64,000 nt of DNA from Melanopsichium pennsylvanicum (Eukaryota; Basidiomycota; Ustilaginomycetes; Ustilaginales). The notes under the pieces are model-generated. The model was not told where the DNA came from and ran no database searches. It was given only the letters and a program-made list of their open reading frames with translations. This document shows, piece by piece, positions 21,874 through 31,925 of this stretch. The stretch is taken from NCBI GenBank assembly GCA_900208305.1, contig OAPG01000001.1, positions 2,232,001 to 2,296,000 of the forward strand, read 5' to 3'. Each line of letters starts with the position of its first letter. Position 1 is the first letter of the stretch. The position numbers and the translations under genes were made by a program.

Positions 21874-22290
21874 GTTGGTTAATTAGTGGGTGTGTGTTTG
21901 ATTCGGCAAGAGATATTGAACGAGGTGGTGGTGGGTGGTTGGGCAGTCCACAGAAAACACTGGCTTTTAAATGGTCCTTGAAAGCCAGTGCAGCTCGTTG
22001 AAAGACACAAATATGGCTGAGCCGATAGCCTGAGTGTGATAGTTGGAAAGGAGAAGGTGAGTGGGTCGTGAAAAATGGTGGGATTGTATGGGATGCAGTC
22101 GACGCAAAGTAGAGAAAGAGTGTATTAATAAACGGTCTGTGCTGTGTGTTGCAAAAGTAATTTGCGCAACGCTTTAAAAAATGCAACAAATGCTGGAAAT
22201 TATCCGCCATTTTTTGGACATTTGGTAAAGCAATCTGTGCTTTTTAGGTGCGGTGGTGACTCGCTTCGGAAGTTCCGCTAACACCTGTGT

Positions 22291-22291
22291 C

Positions 22292-22323
<32 letters not shown>

Positions 22324-22341
22324 CTCTCTCTCTCTCTCTCT
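22291..22341. repeat. (CA)n joined to (TC)n microsatellite
   Basis: About 30 bases of CA dinucleotide pass directly into about 21 bases of TC dinucleotide, upstream of TRP1. Confidence 0.9.
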
Positions 22342-22448
22342 GCTACGACCGTGGGACCCATTCCCACGCCTGCACACACACTCTCGAGTCTCAAAGTGAA
22401 GCGTAGTTGGTGAGATATTGCTACCATTTCTAACCACACAATGTCAAA

Positions 22449-22449
<1 letters not shown>

Positions 22450-22497
<48 letters not shown>
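22450..22497. repeat. (CAACAG)n microsatellite
   Basis: Eight copies of the 6-base unit, non-coding as far as can be seen, about 580 bases upstream of the TRP1 start. Confidence 0.9.
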
Positions 22498-22888
22498 ACC
22501 GCCATGTAGACTGTGTGCTATCATTTCACCACAACGGTAAGTGTTGCAGGCTTCAAGGTTTTGCCGAATTCATTTCACAGTATGGTTTGTATCTACTCGA
22601 AGAGCGAGTCGACATGCGTTGTTAAGGATCACGATCGTATGCTCAAGTCGTTGTCTGAGCAGCCCACATAGGCTAAGCTAATTCTAAATGGCGCTTAAAA
22701 TAAGTAGGTCTTGCAAACTCACAACACAGCGTAACCTCACCAGTCTAATATAAAAAAAAGAATAAAAAATATCAAATCATCACGTTGCACAAAGAGCTTC
22801 AGATCGAGACTGCTAGATGAGTGTTCAATGAGATAAAACTTATGATTAGCTTAACAAAAGCACGACGATCTATCGATGCAACATCTAT

Positions 22889-24088
22889 CTACTGCGAGTT
22901 CTCCTGCTCGGCAGTGGTGGCGAACTCGAATGGACGACCACCGTCGAGCTTGGTCTCGAAAGCCTTGAAGTTCTCAGCGGGAACACCGAGCTCGAGAAGC
23001 TTGGCAAATGCGCCGCTGAAATCCTTGAAAAACTCGTCCTCGCTCTTGGCGTAGCGCTCAACGTGTTTCTTGAAAGAGGGGTCCTGAACAAGCGCCATGT
23101 CGGTCATGAGCATCATGAGGCTCTTGGTCGACTTGTCCTCAAATTGAGGAGGTCCGTTCCACTTGCGCATGTTCCACTTCTCGTTCATGAGCAGGTTGAA
23201 GTACTCGTTGGTGAACGAGGTAGGAGCAAAAGTCCAAGGTCCTTGGAATCCGGATCGGTCGGTGTGGCATCGACCAAGCGCGTGAGCACCGGAAAGAGCC
23301 ACAATCTCCTGGTCGTTGAAGCCCATCTTGTAAAAGATGTAGCGAAGGTGGTCCTGTCCCTTGTCACCGTCGGGAAGACGACCGTCAGGGGTGCACCTGT
23401 CAGCAGTGGCATCCTTGCGACCAGGGCGCCAGGCGATCTTGGGACCACCAAGCTCCTGGATGGCAGCGACACCACCCAGCGTCCAAAGGTCAGAATACGT
23501 GATCCAAGGGAACTTTTTGTGGATCTTTTCCATCAAGTTACGCGCGACGCCGAGACCGGCGTTAGCACCGTGGTCAGACTCGGGAGCGAAACGCATGGTG
23601 GCACCGTTGGAACCACCAGTGTTGCTGTGCTTGTCGTAGGTACCCGAAGCGTGCCATGCGAGACGCACAAGCACGGGACCGTACGAGCCGTCATCGTACT
23701 CGGGGTTGGACTCAAGCTCTTCAGCAATGGCGTTGTAGACAGCTTGGTAGTCAGCCTTGGAGTGAGCGCTGGTGGGGGCACCCACAGATGCCTTGGATCC
23801 TTGAAGCTTGTTGGCGCCATCCGCACCTACGCCGAGGGTCGACTTCTTGTCATCCTGACCAAGGGCAAGGAAAGCACCACCGGCAACAGCAGCGATGGCG
23901 ACAGAGGTCAGCAGCACCTTGGTGGTGGACGTGCTGCTGGAAGGCGGAGGAGGAGGGGTGGAGCCAGGAGCAGGGCTGGTGTAGTGACGAACGCTCGAGC
24001 GAGCCGAGGAACGAGCGACGCTGTTAAAGTTACGAGCCGATGCTCGCAAAGGCTGAGCAACGCGAAGACCGGTACGAAGGGATGCCAT
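22889..24088 (-). CDS. CCP1: Cytochrome c peroxidase, mitochondrial
   Basis: Start taken at the ATG at 24088 (AAGAATGGC), giving 399 aa. The N-terminal region is Arg, Ser and Ala rich without acidic residues, fitting a mitochondrial presequence. It is followed by a hydrophobic stretch ([19 protein letters not shown], about 60-78) that may anchor or sort the enzyme to the intermembrane space. The class I haem-peroxidase domain follows. It has the distal Arg, Trp and His in [12 protein letters not shown] (about 140), the proximal His in [12 protein letters not shown] (about 270) and the radical Trp in [15 protein letters not shown]. These match yeast Ccp1 residues R48, W51, H52, H175 and W191. 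It reduces hydrogen peroxide with electrons from cytochrome c. Tandem TGACTCA-type sites lie about 130 bases upstream. Confidence 0.95.
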   Translation of the reverse strand: MASLRTGLRVAQPLRASARNFNSVARSSARSSVRHYTSPAPGSTPPPPPSSSTSTTKVLLTSVAIAAVAGGAFLALGQDDKKSTLGVGADGANKLQGSKASVGAPTSAHSKADYQAVYNAIAEELESNPEYDDGSYGPVLVRLAWHASGTYDKHSNTGGSNGATMRFAPESDHGANAGLGVARNLMEKIHKKFPWITYSDLWTLGGVAAIQELGGPKIAWRPGRKDATADRCTPDGRLPDGDKGQDHLRYIFYKMGFNDQEIVALSGAHALGRCHTDRSGFQGPWTFAPTSFTNEYFNLLMNEKWNMRKWNGPPQFEDKSTKSLMMLMTDMALVQDPSFKKHVERYAKSEDEFFKDFSGAFAKLLELGVPAENFKAFETKLDGGRPFEFATTAEQENSQ

Positions 24089-25440
24089 TCTTGAAATGGT
24101 GTACAAAGACGAAAGGGGAATGGTGATGATGTGGGGTGAGAGAAGAGGAAGGAATTCTGGGATTGTACAGTATACAATTCCACAAGAATTGGCGCCAATG
24201 GCCGACTCCGAACAAACCGACTCAGTTGACTGACTCAGTTGACTTTAGCGAGAGCCGAGCAATTTGGTGTCGGATGCACTCGCATTGATTTCGTTGGCCT
24301 TCGTTCAAGCTAAGTCTCTTGAGCTTGAAAACAACAATGTTTTCAGTCTAATTGTGTGCATTTTTATGGTCAAATCGGCGAAAAGCTTCTTATCTCTCTT
24401 GTCGAGTTCAAGGTCGAAAAGCTGTCGCGAGATTATTTGCGTGTGTGGTGATGGTGTCCACCGACGAGATTGCAAGACAGACTTGGCAATTTGTCAGCTG
24501 TGCTCTGCTGTGATTTGAAATCAGATTGCGAGCTTTTTTCGATTTCTTAGAGCAATTTTTGTGAAAGAGGTTGGAATCCAAGCAAAAACGTAAGAAGAGC
24601 ACGATTCTCAGTCGCCGATACCTGCACGTCGTTCGCCGTCGAAACGCGCATCCTGCTGTATTTAGCGGCGATCGCAAATTTACTAATATGGGATCTTCTT
24701 GGCTGTCCAAGTCATACACAGTAACTCTTATAGCAATTGTAAATGCGCATTTTACCAGATTCTTCTCAACTCGCAAATCCGATTTCCATTTTGGCTCGCG
24801 TCATGTCCGACCCGAACGCAGCCGAATAGAAGCTGCTTTAGAAATTGAATTAGTGTGTTATGTCTGTCTTACTTTGCTTACTTTTTTTTTCTTCTTTTTT
24901 GACAAGATCTCACATTTACTTCGAAATTTCAGGGCAGGTCTCGCACGGATGACAGACGAGCTGAGTGAGCTGCCAACGCGGCTGTGTGTGAGACCTGAGA
25001 CAGACACCACAGCAGCCAGCGCACGGGCGGTGAAACGCAGCCATATTCCTTTTATTTCCAAATTGGCGCTTCTTCTGTGACACGTTGAACGTTTCTCTTT
25101 GCTTTTGGATTCGTGTGTCGCAACCCCTTAGTCCTACCCTCAATCCTTCGCTCCTCATCATCAGCTTTTGGTCTTTGCGCTCCATCGTCAACCTCGTCGG
25201 TCCAGGCACAACAGAACATCCGCATTGTACTGTATCTACACCCACACTGCTGCTCAACAACTGGCGCAGATCGAAACAAGCGGGGCATCAAGCAACTCTA
25301 AACGGCGGCCTTGTTCGATGTAATACGACTTGGATACAAATAGGTCAAGCACAATCCACATCCTTCATCGCACCCCGTCTCACCCTCATATCATTGCAAA
25401 TCGTTCTCGCGCAGTCATCGCACACCCCTCCATCAAAAAC
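24089..25440. other. Divergent promoter region between CCP1 and the Sec24-like gene
   Basis: About 1.35 kb. Contains the tandem AP-1-like sites, TACAGTA at 24166, TACTGTA at 25228 and a poly-T tract at about 24880-24900. No gene was seen. Confidence 0.55.
24219..24244. promoter_or_regulatory. Tandem AP-1/bZIP-like sites upstream of CCP1
   Basis: GACTCAGTTGACT is followed at once by a second GACTCAGTTGACT, making a 13-bp direct repeat that contains the bZIP core TGACTCA. It lies about 130-155 bases upstream of the CCP1 ATG. Yap1-type bZIP factors control peroxide-detoxifying genes in fungi, and a peroxidase is a fitting target. Binding is inferred. Confidence 0.45.
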
Positions 25441-28400
25441 ATGAATCCGCAGCAAAACCCGAATCAGCCTCCTGCTGGCCCTCACCAGGGCCAACCACCT
25501 CCTCCACGCCCTGGGTTCGCTCCTCAGCAGCAGCCTCCATATCCACAGCAACGCCCAATGCAACACCCTCACCAGATTCAACAGCAGGGCATCAGACCGC
25601 CCATCAACTCAGCAATGCAGCAGCGTCCTCAGCCTGGCATGCCCTCTGCCATGCCAGTCGTTACCGCTTCAGCAGCCGTCCCTGGAGTACGACCTCCTTC
25701 CGCTCGTCCTTACCCACAGCACTCAAACTTGGGGCCTCCAGCTGGCGCTCCACAACCACATGCTGCCTTGCAACCGAATCCACAGATGCAAGGTAGGCTC
25801 AGTCCTCGTCCTCCTGCTCAGCCTGGTGCCATTGCCAGTGTAGAATCGCAGATGGCCGCACTCGACCTGCAAGCACGTCAACCAAGCCCTGCTCGCCCAC
25901 TTTCTCCTGAAGCCGGTCCCGCCAAGACCAAGCGTAGCGCACGCGCCTATCATACAGACGCTCAACCCGGAGCTGCTCCCGGTTGGAACGACGCACCCAG
26001 TCAACCCAATCCAGCACCCGCTCCATGGCAGCAAGCGGCCGCCGCCAGAGTCGCGCAGCAAGGACACTCATTCAATCAGGCCGAAGACGATGCTGCTCTT
26101 GACCAGATGCCCGGCCAACGCAACGTCCTCTCTCCTGCTCAGGCTGCTCACAACCGTGCCATGATGGCACAAGCTCAAGGTGGAGCGCGGCCCGACATGC
26201 CAGCCAACCAGCAGAGCAACATTCCAGGAATGCAAGCGGCGCTCGGCAGTAATGGCGGTATCGCCCAGCCTCCCCACCAGGCGGGCCAGCGATTCGCGGG
26301 GCCTCGTAGCAAGATCGACCCTGACCAGATCCCAAGTCCCGTCGAAATGCAGGATGCTGATCAGGACTTTTTCGACAAGGAGTGGTTCGCCACGTGCGGA
26401 CGAGGCGGCATGCCGCTCAGCACTACCAGCTTTGCCGCTGTCGATCAGGGCAATTGCTCTCCCAAGCACCTCCGACTTACCACTTACAGCATGCCAGCTA
26501 CCGATGAGCTGGCCACCACGTCCCAATTGCCGTTGGCAGTGCTGTTGCAGCCATTCGCGCAGCTTCGCCCAGATGAGGCTCCCATTCCCGTAGCAACTTT
26601 TGGTGAGAGCGGTCCGCCGCGTTGCAAGCGCTGCCGAGCGTACATCAACGCCTGGTGCGTTTTTGTTGAAGGTGGTCAGAAGTGGACGTGCAACCTGTGT
26701 GGCACTGCAACCGAAGTCGCCGCAGACTACTTCTGCAATCTCGACATGAGCGGCCGTCGCGTCGACTTTGATCAGCGTCCTGAGCTGTCGCGAGGATCGA
26801 TCGACTTTGCCGTGCCCAAGGAGTACTGGGCGATTCAATCGACACCTCCCGCCTCGGTCTTGCTTCCTGTGGCCCCACTAAGTACTCGCACCGAGACGGC
26901 CAAGATCGAACCCAAAAACGATTCCAACAAGGACTACGAGGGCACTACCCTTGGCCTCAGCGGTCAGGGCGCACAGGCTGCAAAGAGCGCCACCAAGGCA
27001 GCAAGCGAGGCGCTCAGTGGCCTCCAGCTCGGCAAGGGTCGAACCACCGTTCGCGCCCCTCGTCCTTTGACTTACTTCTTCATTATCGATGTCAGCTACA
27101 GTGCCGCCCGCTCGGGGGCTCTGGCCAGCTCCGTCGAGGCCATCCGTGAGACGCTGTACGGTCCCAAGGCAGGCGCCGCGGCAGAAGAAACGAACGGTGC
27201 CCCCGACGCCGATGCCACCTCAGGTCCCGGCTTCGGTCTTGTGGAAGGCGCCCGCGTCGCCATTCTCACCTTTGACCGTGCCCTCCACTTCTACAACCTC
27301 TCTGCCGAGCTGGACCAGGCGCAGATGCTGGTCGTTGGCGACATTGACGAGCCATTTGTACCCATCAGCGATGGTCTGCTGGCCGATGCGTGGGAGTCGC
27401 GTCACCTCATCGAGGGATTGCTCGATAATCTACCCGCCATGTTCGCTGATAATATGGTCGGCGACGCTGCTCTCGGTGCGGCTGTGCGAGGTGCGCAGGC
27501 AGCGCTTTCCACCATCGGCGGTCAGGTCAACATTTTCCTGTCCACCATCCCCACTGTCGGGCCTGGAGCACTCAAACACCGCGAAGACACCAAACTGTAC
27601 GGTACGGACAAGGAGAAGAACCTGTTTGTTCCGCAGGACGGTTTTTACCGAGGTGCGGCTGAAGAATGCGTCGATGCAGGTATCGGCATCAACCTCTTCT
27701 TCTTCCCTTCTCAGTACATTGATGTGGCCACCATCGGCGTGCTGCCGGGCTTGACGGGCGGTGAGGTGTTCTTCCATCCTCGCTTCGATCCCGTGCGTGA
27801 TGGTGTCAAACTTCAGAGCGAGTTGCGACGTGCCGTGCTGCGGGAGACTGCTTACAATGTCACGATGCGACTTCGATGCTCCAACGGTTTGAGGGTGGCT
27901 GATCATTTTGGAAACTTTTTCCAGCACAATGCGACGGATCTGGAAGTGGGCACTATGGATGCAGACAAGTGTATCGCTGCACTGGTCAAGCATGATGGCA
28001 AGCTGGACGAAAAGCACGAGGCACACTTCCAGTGCGCTGTGCTTTACACCACTGCCGAGGGAGAGAGACGCGTTCGATGCCACAACATTGCCGTACCCGT
28101 GACTTCGGTGTTGGGCAATGTGTTTCGCTACGCTGATATGGACAGCACGGTGGCATACTATGCAAAGGAGACGGTTTCGCTCGCGCATGCCAAGCCACTC
28201 AAGGAAGTGCGTCACTATCTCACGGACAAGTGCGTCAAGATCTTGCTTGCCTACCGCCGGAACTGTGCGTCGTCCACCAGTCCGGGTCAGTTGATCTTGC
28301 CGGAAAGCTTCAAACTGTTTCCGTTGTACGCGCTGGCGATCAACAAGACCAAAAGCATCAAGGGTGGCAACGTTACTTCGGACGTACGTGCGTTCTACAT

Positions 28401-28983
28401 GCGCTTCTTCCGTGCGCAGGGTGTTTCGGCCATCATGTCGATGCTGTACCCTCGTATGATTGCGTTGCATACCATGTCGGACGCTGATGGATCTCCGATC
28501 AAGATTCAACAGCCTGACGGTACTACAGTGGATGGGACGCGAATCAAGACACCAGCGTTAATGCGACCTAGCTATCTTCGAATGGAGGGACATGGAGCGT
28601 ACCTTTTGGAGAATGGTGAGATGTGCATTGTTTGGTTAGGCGCGAATGTGAATCCTCGACTGCTGGAGGATCTTTACGGGGTAAGCAGTTTGGAAGAGGT
28701 TGATGCGAGGATGACGAGGTTGCCCAAGCTTCCGACCGAGTTGTCCAAGCAGGTTAGGGCGATTGTTGAGTCGTTTGGGTTGCAGAGGAATAAGCCAGAG
28801 TTGCCAGTGTTGATTGCTAGACAGAATAGGGATGGTACAGAGGTCGAGTTGGCCAACAGCTTGGTGGAGGATCAAAACAATGATGCGATGAGTTATGTGG
28901 ATTATTTGTGTCATGTTCATAGGATTATTAGTTCTGATATGACGAGTGGAAAAGAGGAGGGGGGAAGTTGGTTCTCTTCGTGA
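25441..28983 (+). CDS. COPII coat cargo-binding subunit of the Sec24C/D (Sfb3/Lst1) type
   Basis: ATG at 25441 (MNPQQNPNQPP) gives 1180 aa. The first 300 residues or so are Pro/Gln rich and disordered, as in all Sec24 proteins. The zinc finger has CKRC and CNLC near residues 394 and 416. The trunk begins at YFFIIDVSYSAARSGAL (about 544). Beta-barrel, helical and gelsolin-like parts follow, the last with CIVWLGANVNPRLLEDLYG (about 1062). After the zinc finger, DYFCNLDMSGRRVDFDQRPE and the following ELSRGSIDF agree with the Sec24C/D and yeast Sfb3 class rather than canonical Sec24 (A/B). It should pair with Sec23 and select cargo at ER exit sites. Single exon. Confidence 0.9.
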   Translation: MNPQQNPNQPPAGPHQGQPPPPRPGFAPQQQPPYPQQRPMQHPHQIQQQGIRPPINSAMQQRPQPGMPSAMPVVTASAAVPGVRPPSARPYPQHSNLGPPAGAPQPHAALQPNPQMQGRLSPRPPAQPGAIASVESQMAALDLQARQPSPARPLSPEAGPAKTKRSARAYHTDAQPGAAPGWNDAPSQPNPAPAPWQQAAAARVAQQGHSFNQAEDDAALDQMPGQRNVLSPAQAAHNRAMMAQAQGGARPDMPANQQSNIPGMQAALGSNGGIAQPPHQAGQRFAGPRSKIDPDQIPSPVEMQDADQDFFDKEWFATCGRGGMPLSTTSFAAVDQGNCSPKHLRLTTYSMPATDELATTSQLPLAVLLQPFAQLRPDEAPIPVATFGESGPPRCKRCRAYINAWCVFVEGGQKWTCNLCGTATEVAADYFCNLDMSGRRVDFDQRPELSRGSIDFAVPKEYWAIQSTPPASVLLPVAPLSTRTETAKIEPKNDSNKDYEGTTLGLSGQGAQAAKSATKAASEALSGLQLGKGRTTVRAPRPLTYFFIIDVSYSAARSGALASSVEAIRETLYGPKAGAAAEETNGAPDADATSGPGFGLVEGARVAILTFDRALHFYNLSAELDQAQMLVVGDIDEPFVPISDGLLADAWESRHLIEGLLDNLPAMFADNMVGDAALGAAVRGAQAALSTIGGQVNIFLSTIPTVGPGALKHREDTKLYGTDKEKNLFVPQDGFYRGAAEECVDAGIGINLFFFPSQYIDVATIGVLPGLTGGEVFFHPRFDPVRDGVKLQSELRRAVLRETAYNVTMRLRCSNGLRVADHFGNFFQHNATDLEVGTMDADKCIAALVKHDGKLDEKHEAHFQCAVLYTTAEGERRVRCHNIAVPVTSVLGNVFRYADMDSTVAYYAKETVSLAHAKPLKEVRHYLTDKCVKILLAYRRNCASSTSPGQLILPESFKLFPLYALAINKTKSIKGGNVTSDVRAFYMRFFRAQGVSAIMSMLYPRMIALHTMSDADGSPIKIQQPDGTTVDGTRIKTPALMRPSYLRMEGHGAYLLENGEMCIVWLGANVNPRLLEDLYGVSSLEEVDARMTRLPKLPTELSKQVRAIVESFGLQRNKPELPVLIARQNRDGTEVELANSLVEDQNNDAMSYVDYLCHVHRIISSDMTSGKEEGGSWFSS

Positions 28984-29493
28984 AAAAAAAAAAAAAAAAA
29001 ACAAACAAACAAACAAAACACAGTTATTTAAACAAGGTAACAGCCAGTCCTGATCAAGTTACTGTATTAGCTCGTGCAATGCAAAAGAGAGACAAAGAAG
29101 TATGTAAAGTTCAGATGTGGTGGTGCCATACGTGTGCGAATGAAGAAGGTCAATGTTTTAGATTTAGTGTAAAGAAGTATAGTTTAAGCTTTATTAGCGT
29201 ATAAGAGAAATGCTCAACTGTTGCACCTTGAGAAAAGGTGTGTGGCAGATGAAGCGATCTCACATATTTAAACAAAGACGAAACGTGCGGCTCTACGCGT
29301 GTCGCGTTTAGTAGATCACCAAACTCTTCTGATCGAATCACACTCTTATTCTGTCGTTCCCACACACAACCATCACCGTCTCACCCTATCAACTCGCTTG
29401 CCAATTCGTTTTCAACCCCGTCTTCATTAGCGTTTTCGCCCTTTTTTTTCTTTACATCGCCGCGCATACTATCAAAGCTTTGTCGCCTTCAAG
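28984..29493. other. Region between the Sec24-like gene and the phosphatase-thymidylate synthase fusion
   Basis: Contains an A-rich tract directly after the Sec24 stop, TACTGTA at 29060, an ACGCGT element at 29295 and a pyrimidine-rich leader up to the ATG at 29494. Confidence 0.55.
29295..29300. promoter_or_regulatory. MCB-type element ACGCGT upstream of the thymidylate synthase fusion
   Basis: ACGCGT lies 194 bases upstream of the ATG and is followed by TCGCGT, a near copy. ACGCGT is the MluI cell-cycle box bound by MBF, the classical regulator of thymidylate synthase and other S-phase genes in yeasts. The word also occurs elsewhere in the window (for example near 5229 and 31457), so it is suggestive only. 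Confidence 0.4.
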
Positions 29494-31170
29494 ATGGCCA
29501 TGCCCCGCGTCTTCCTCGCCCGTCATGGCGAGACGGAATGGTCTATTTCCGGTCAGCATACTGGTCGATCCGATATCCCTCTCACCCCCCACGGTGAAGC
29601 CGTCATGCGTTCTCTCGCCCCAAACATTGTTGGTGTTGGAAATGGAAAACTCATCGACCCTACTAAACTCAATCACATCTTTGTCTCGCCTCGTCTTCGA
29701 TCCCAAAAAACGCTCGAAATTATGCTACAACACATTCCCTCGAATCATCGTTCCCACATTCCGCCCATTGAAATTCTTCAAGAATGTCGCGAATGGGATT
29801 ACGGAGCCTACGAAGGACTCAAAACCGACGAGATTCGTGCTCAGCATCCTGGATGGGATATCTGGACTGAAGGAACTCCTGATCATCCTGATCAACCGGA
29901 CGAATTTCCAGGCGAAAGTGCACAACACATGTCTGATCGTGTGGACTCAGTCATCGAAAAGATTAGACGATTGCAGATTGGACATGTTGATAAGCGAAAT
30001 GCAGGTCACAATGTGGGTGCCAAGACGTGCGATGTGTTGTTGGTATGTCATGGACATTTCAATCGTTGCTTTGTTGCTAGATGGTTAGGTTTGGGTCTCG
30101 AAAGGGGAAGGTTGTTCGAAATGGATGCGGGAGGAATGGTTGTTTTGGGTTATGCGCATCATAGTTTCAAAGAACCGACGATAGCTGGGATTTTTAGTAG
30201 TAAGACGGGTCCCAAACCGAATGTCGAACCAAGTGTAGCTTGGTCGTCATGCGATGGTGAAGCGAAACATGAAGAAAGTCAATACCTCGAATTAGTTCAG
30301 AGAGTCATCTCAACGGGTGAATCTAGACCGGATCGTACAGGAACAGGTACATTGGCTTTGTTTGCTCCTCAACCTTGTCTGAGGTTCGATCTCACTAATG
30401 GCAATTTGCCTTTGTTGACCACAAAGAGAGTTTTCTTCCGAGGCGTTTTGGAAGAGTTGCTGTGGTTCGTGGCGGGTAAAACGGATTCGAATTTGCTCAC
30501 CGATAAAGGCGTTCATATTTGGGATGGTAACGGTTCAAGCGCTTTCCTGGATTCTCGTGGTCTTTCGCATCGTCGACAAGGCGATTTAGGTCCCGTGTAC
30601 GGATTTCAATGGCGTCATTTCGGTGCCACCTATAAAGACTGCGATACCGATTATACTGGTCAAGGTGTAGATCAATTAGCCCAAGTGATTGACAAGATCA
30701 AAAACAATCCTACCGATCGAAGGATTTTACTCTCGGCATGGAATCCTAAGGATCTCCAACTCATGGCTTTACCGCCATGTCACATGTTTGCGCAATTTTT
30801 CGTTTCTAATTTGGACGCATATGCAAAGGGGAAAGGAAAGAAACATTTGAGTTGTCAAATGTATCAGAGAAGTTGTGATTTGGGTTTGGGGGTACCGTTC
30901 AACATTGCGAGTTATGCATTGTTGACTTGTATGATTTGTAAAGTGACGGATTGTGAACCAAAGGAATTGGTTTTAAGTATGGGCGATGCACACGTTTACA
31001 AGGATCATGTGGAACCTTTAAAACTTCAACTCGAGAGACAACCTTTACCTTTTCCCAAATTACAGATCAATAGTAGGGATGTGAAGGATATTGATGATTT
31101 CAGATTTGATAATTTTCAAGTACAAGGTTACAAGTGTCATTCCAAGATCGATATGAAGATGAGTGTTTAA
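29494..31170 (+). CDS. Fusion: Shb17-like histidine phosphatase (sedoheptulose-1,7-bisphosphatase type) + thymidylate synthase
   Basis: One uninterrupted frame of 558 aa from the ATG at 29494 (AAGATGGC). Residues 1-235 are a phosphoglycerate-mutase-fold phosphatase. It has the RHG motif with catalytic His11 ([10 protein letters not shown]), SPRLRSQKT (65-73), [12 protein letters not shown] (97-108) and the second His in VCHGHFNR (H186). [16 protein letters not shown] and [13 protein letters not shown] match yeast Shb17, which makes sedoheptulose 7-phosphate in riboneogenesis. Residues 262-558 are a full-length thymidylate synthase (dUMP to dTMP), with [28 protein letters not shown], nucleophile Cys429 in [10 protein letters not shown] and [19 protein letters not shown]. 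The linker is only about 25 residues. No Met occurs between residues 215 and 424, so the synthase cannot be started on its own. Codons become AT-richer toward the 3' end. Confidence 0.93.
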   Translation: MAMPRVFLARHGETEWSISGQHTGRSDIPLTPHGEAVMRSLAPNIVGVGNGKLIDPTKLNHIFVSPRLRSQKTLEIMLQHIPSNHRSHIPPIEILQECREWDYGAYEGLKTDEIRAQHPGWDIWTEGTPDHPDQPDEFPGESAQHMSDRVDSVIEKIRRLQIGHVDKRNAGHNVGAKTCDVLLVCHGHFNRCFVARWLGLGLERGRLFEMDAGGMVVLGYAHHSFKEPTIAGIFSSKTGPKPNVEPSVAWSSCDGEAKHEESQYLELVQRVISTGESRPDRTGTGTLALFAPQPCLRFDLTNGNLPLLTTKRVFFRGVLEELLWFVAGKTDSNLLTDKGVHIWDGNGSSAFLDSRGLSHRRQGDLGPVYGFQWRHFGATYKDCDTDYTGQGVDQLAQVIDKIKNNPTDRRILLSAWNPKDLQLMALPPCHMFAQFFVSNLDAYAKGKGKKHLSCQMYQRSCDLGLGVPFNIASYALLTCMICKVTDCEPKELVLSMGDAHVYKDHVEPLKLQLERQPLPFPKLQINSRDVKDIDDFRFDNFQVQGYKCHSKIDMKMSV

Positions 31171-31925
31171 TAGAAATATTCAACATAGATAAGAGGGGTA
31201 ATAGTAGATGAATGTGGGTGGGATCAAGTATGGTTAAGTCAAAGGTTTGGTTTTTTTAAAATCGCTATCTAGGTGTCTTAAGTTTCTAAACTGTATAGAT
31301 TTACGGTACTTTTTGTTGAAAATAAGTGGATCAATACATTCAAAAAAAAAAAAAAAAACAGGCGAATCATCCATTATGGTACAGTAATTCAAACAGAGTC
31401 GGGAATGAATTATAACAAAATATAAAAAAAAGCTTCGAAAATAAAGCATTCTTGAAACGCGTGTTTAATTAAAAAGTGAACACGCATTTGCGACAAACTG
31501 AGGTGGTCTTGGCGGCTCACAAACCATCATTAAAAAAAAAAAAACTCATCACACAAAAACACAAAAGTGACACAAGAGAGGGTAGGATTTTTTTTTTGTT
31601 GAGAAGATGCAACAAGGGCCACAACGCCTTCAAATTGGTTTATATATTCATAGTTGTTTTTTTTTTTCGGATGATGAGTGGATAGGTTGAGCGACCAAAT
31701 CTGCTCCGGGTGAGAGATTGGCCCACCAGCTTACATAGTGTGCGAATGTATATGAGATGATGCTCCTACAGAAACTGGAATTGGAATTTTTCTTTTTGGT
31801 GAGGGAAGGATGGATCTTATGAAAAAGAAACGACAAAGTCGATCTATTTCGATAAAGAATTCGGATGCGATACGTGAGTATATTGGGGGAAAAAAACCGT
31901 TCGGAACCAAAAGTTATTCTTTTTT
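31171..31925. other. Convergent 3' region of the fusion gene and RACK1
   Basis: AT-rich, with several A and T homopolymer runs (near 31342, 31533, 31590, 31660) and TACAGTA at 31380. No gene was seen. Confidence 0.55.

Larger units (their letters stand above)
21874..22888. other. TRP1 promoter and 3' region of the peroxidase gene
   Basis: About 1 kb containing the TRP1 upstream region, a (CA)n/(TC)n tract and a (CAACAG)n tract. The part from about 22500 to 22888 contains no recognisable gene and should include the peroxidase 3' UTR. Confidence 0.5.

Noticed and set aside
20140..21882. A 580-codon open frame on the plus strand across most of TRP1
   Set aside because: It is antisense to a clearly conserved enzyme. 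Long antisense frames are common in codon-biased GC-rich genes, and its protein has no recognisable motif.
23063..24094. A 343-codon plus-strand frame opposite cytochrome c peroxidase
   Set aside because: It mirrors the peroxidase codons and shows no domain; treated as a shadow.
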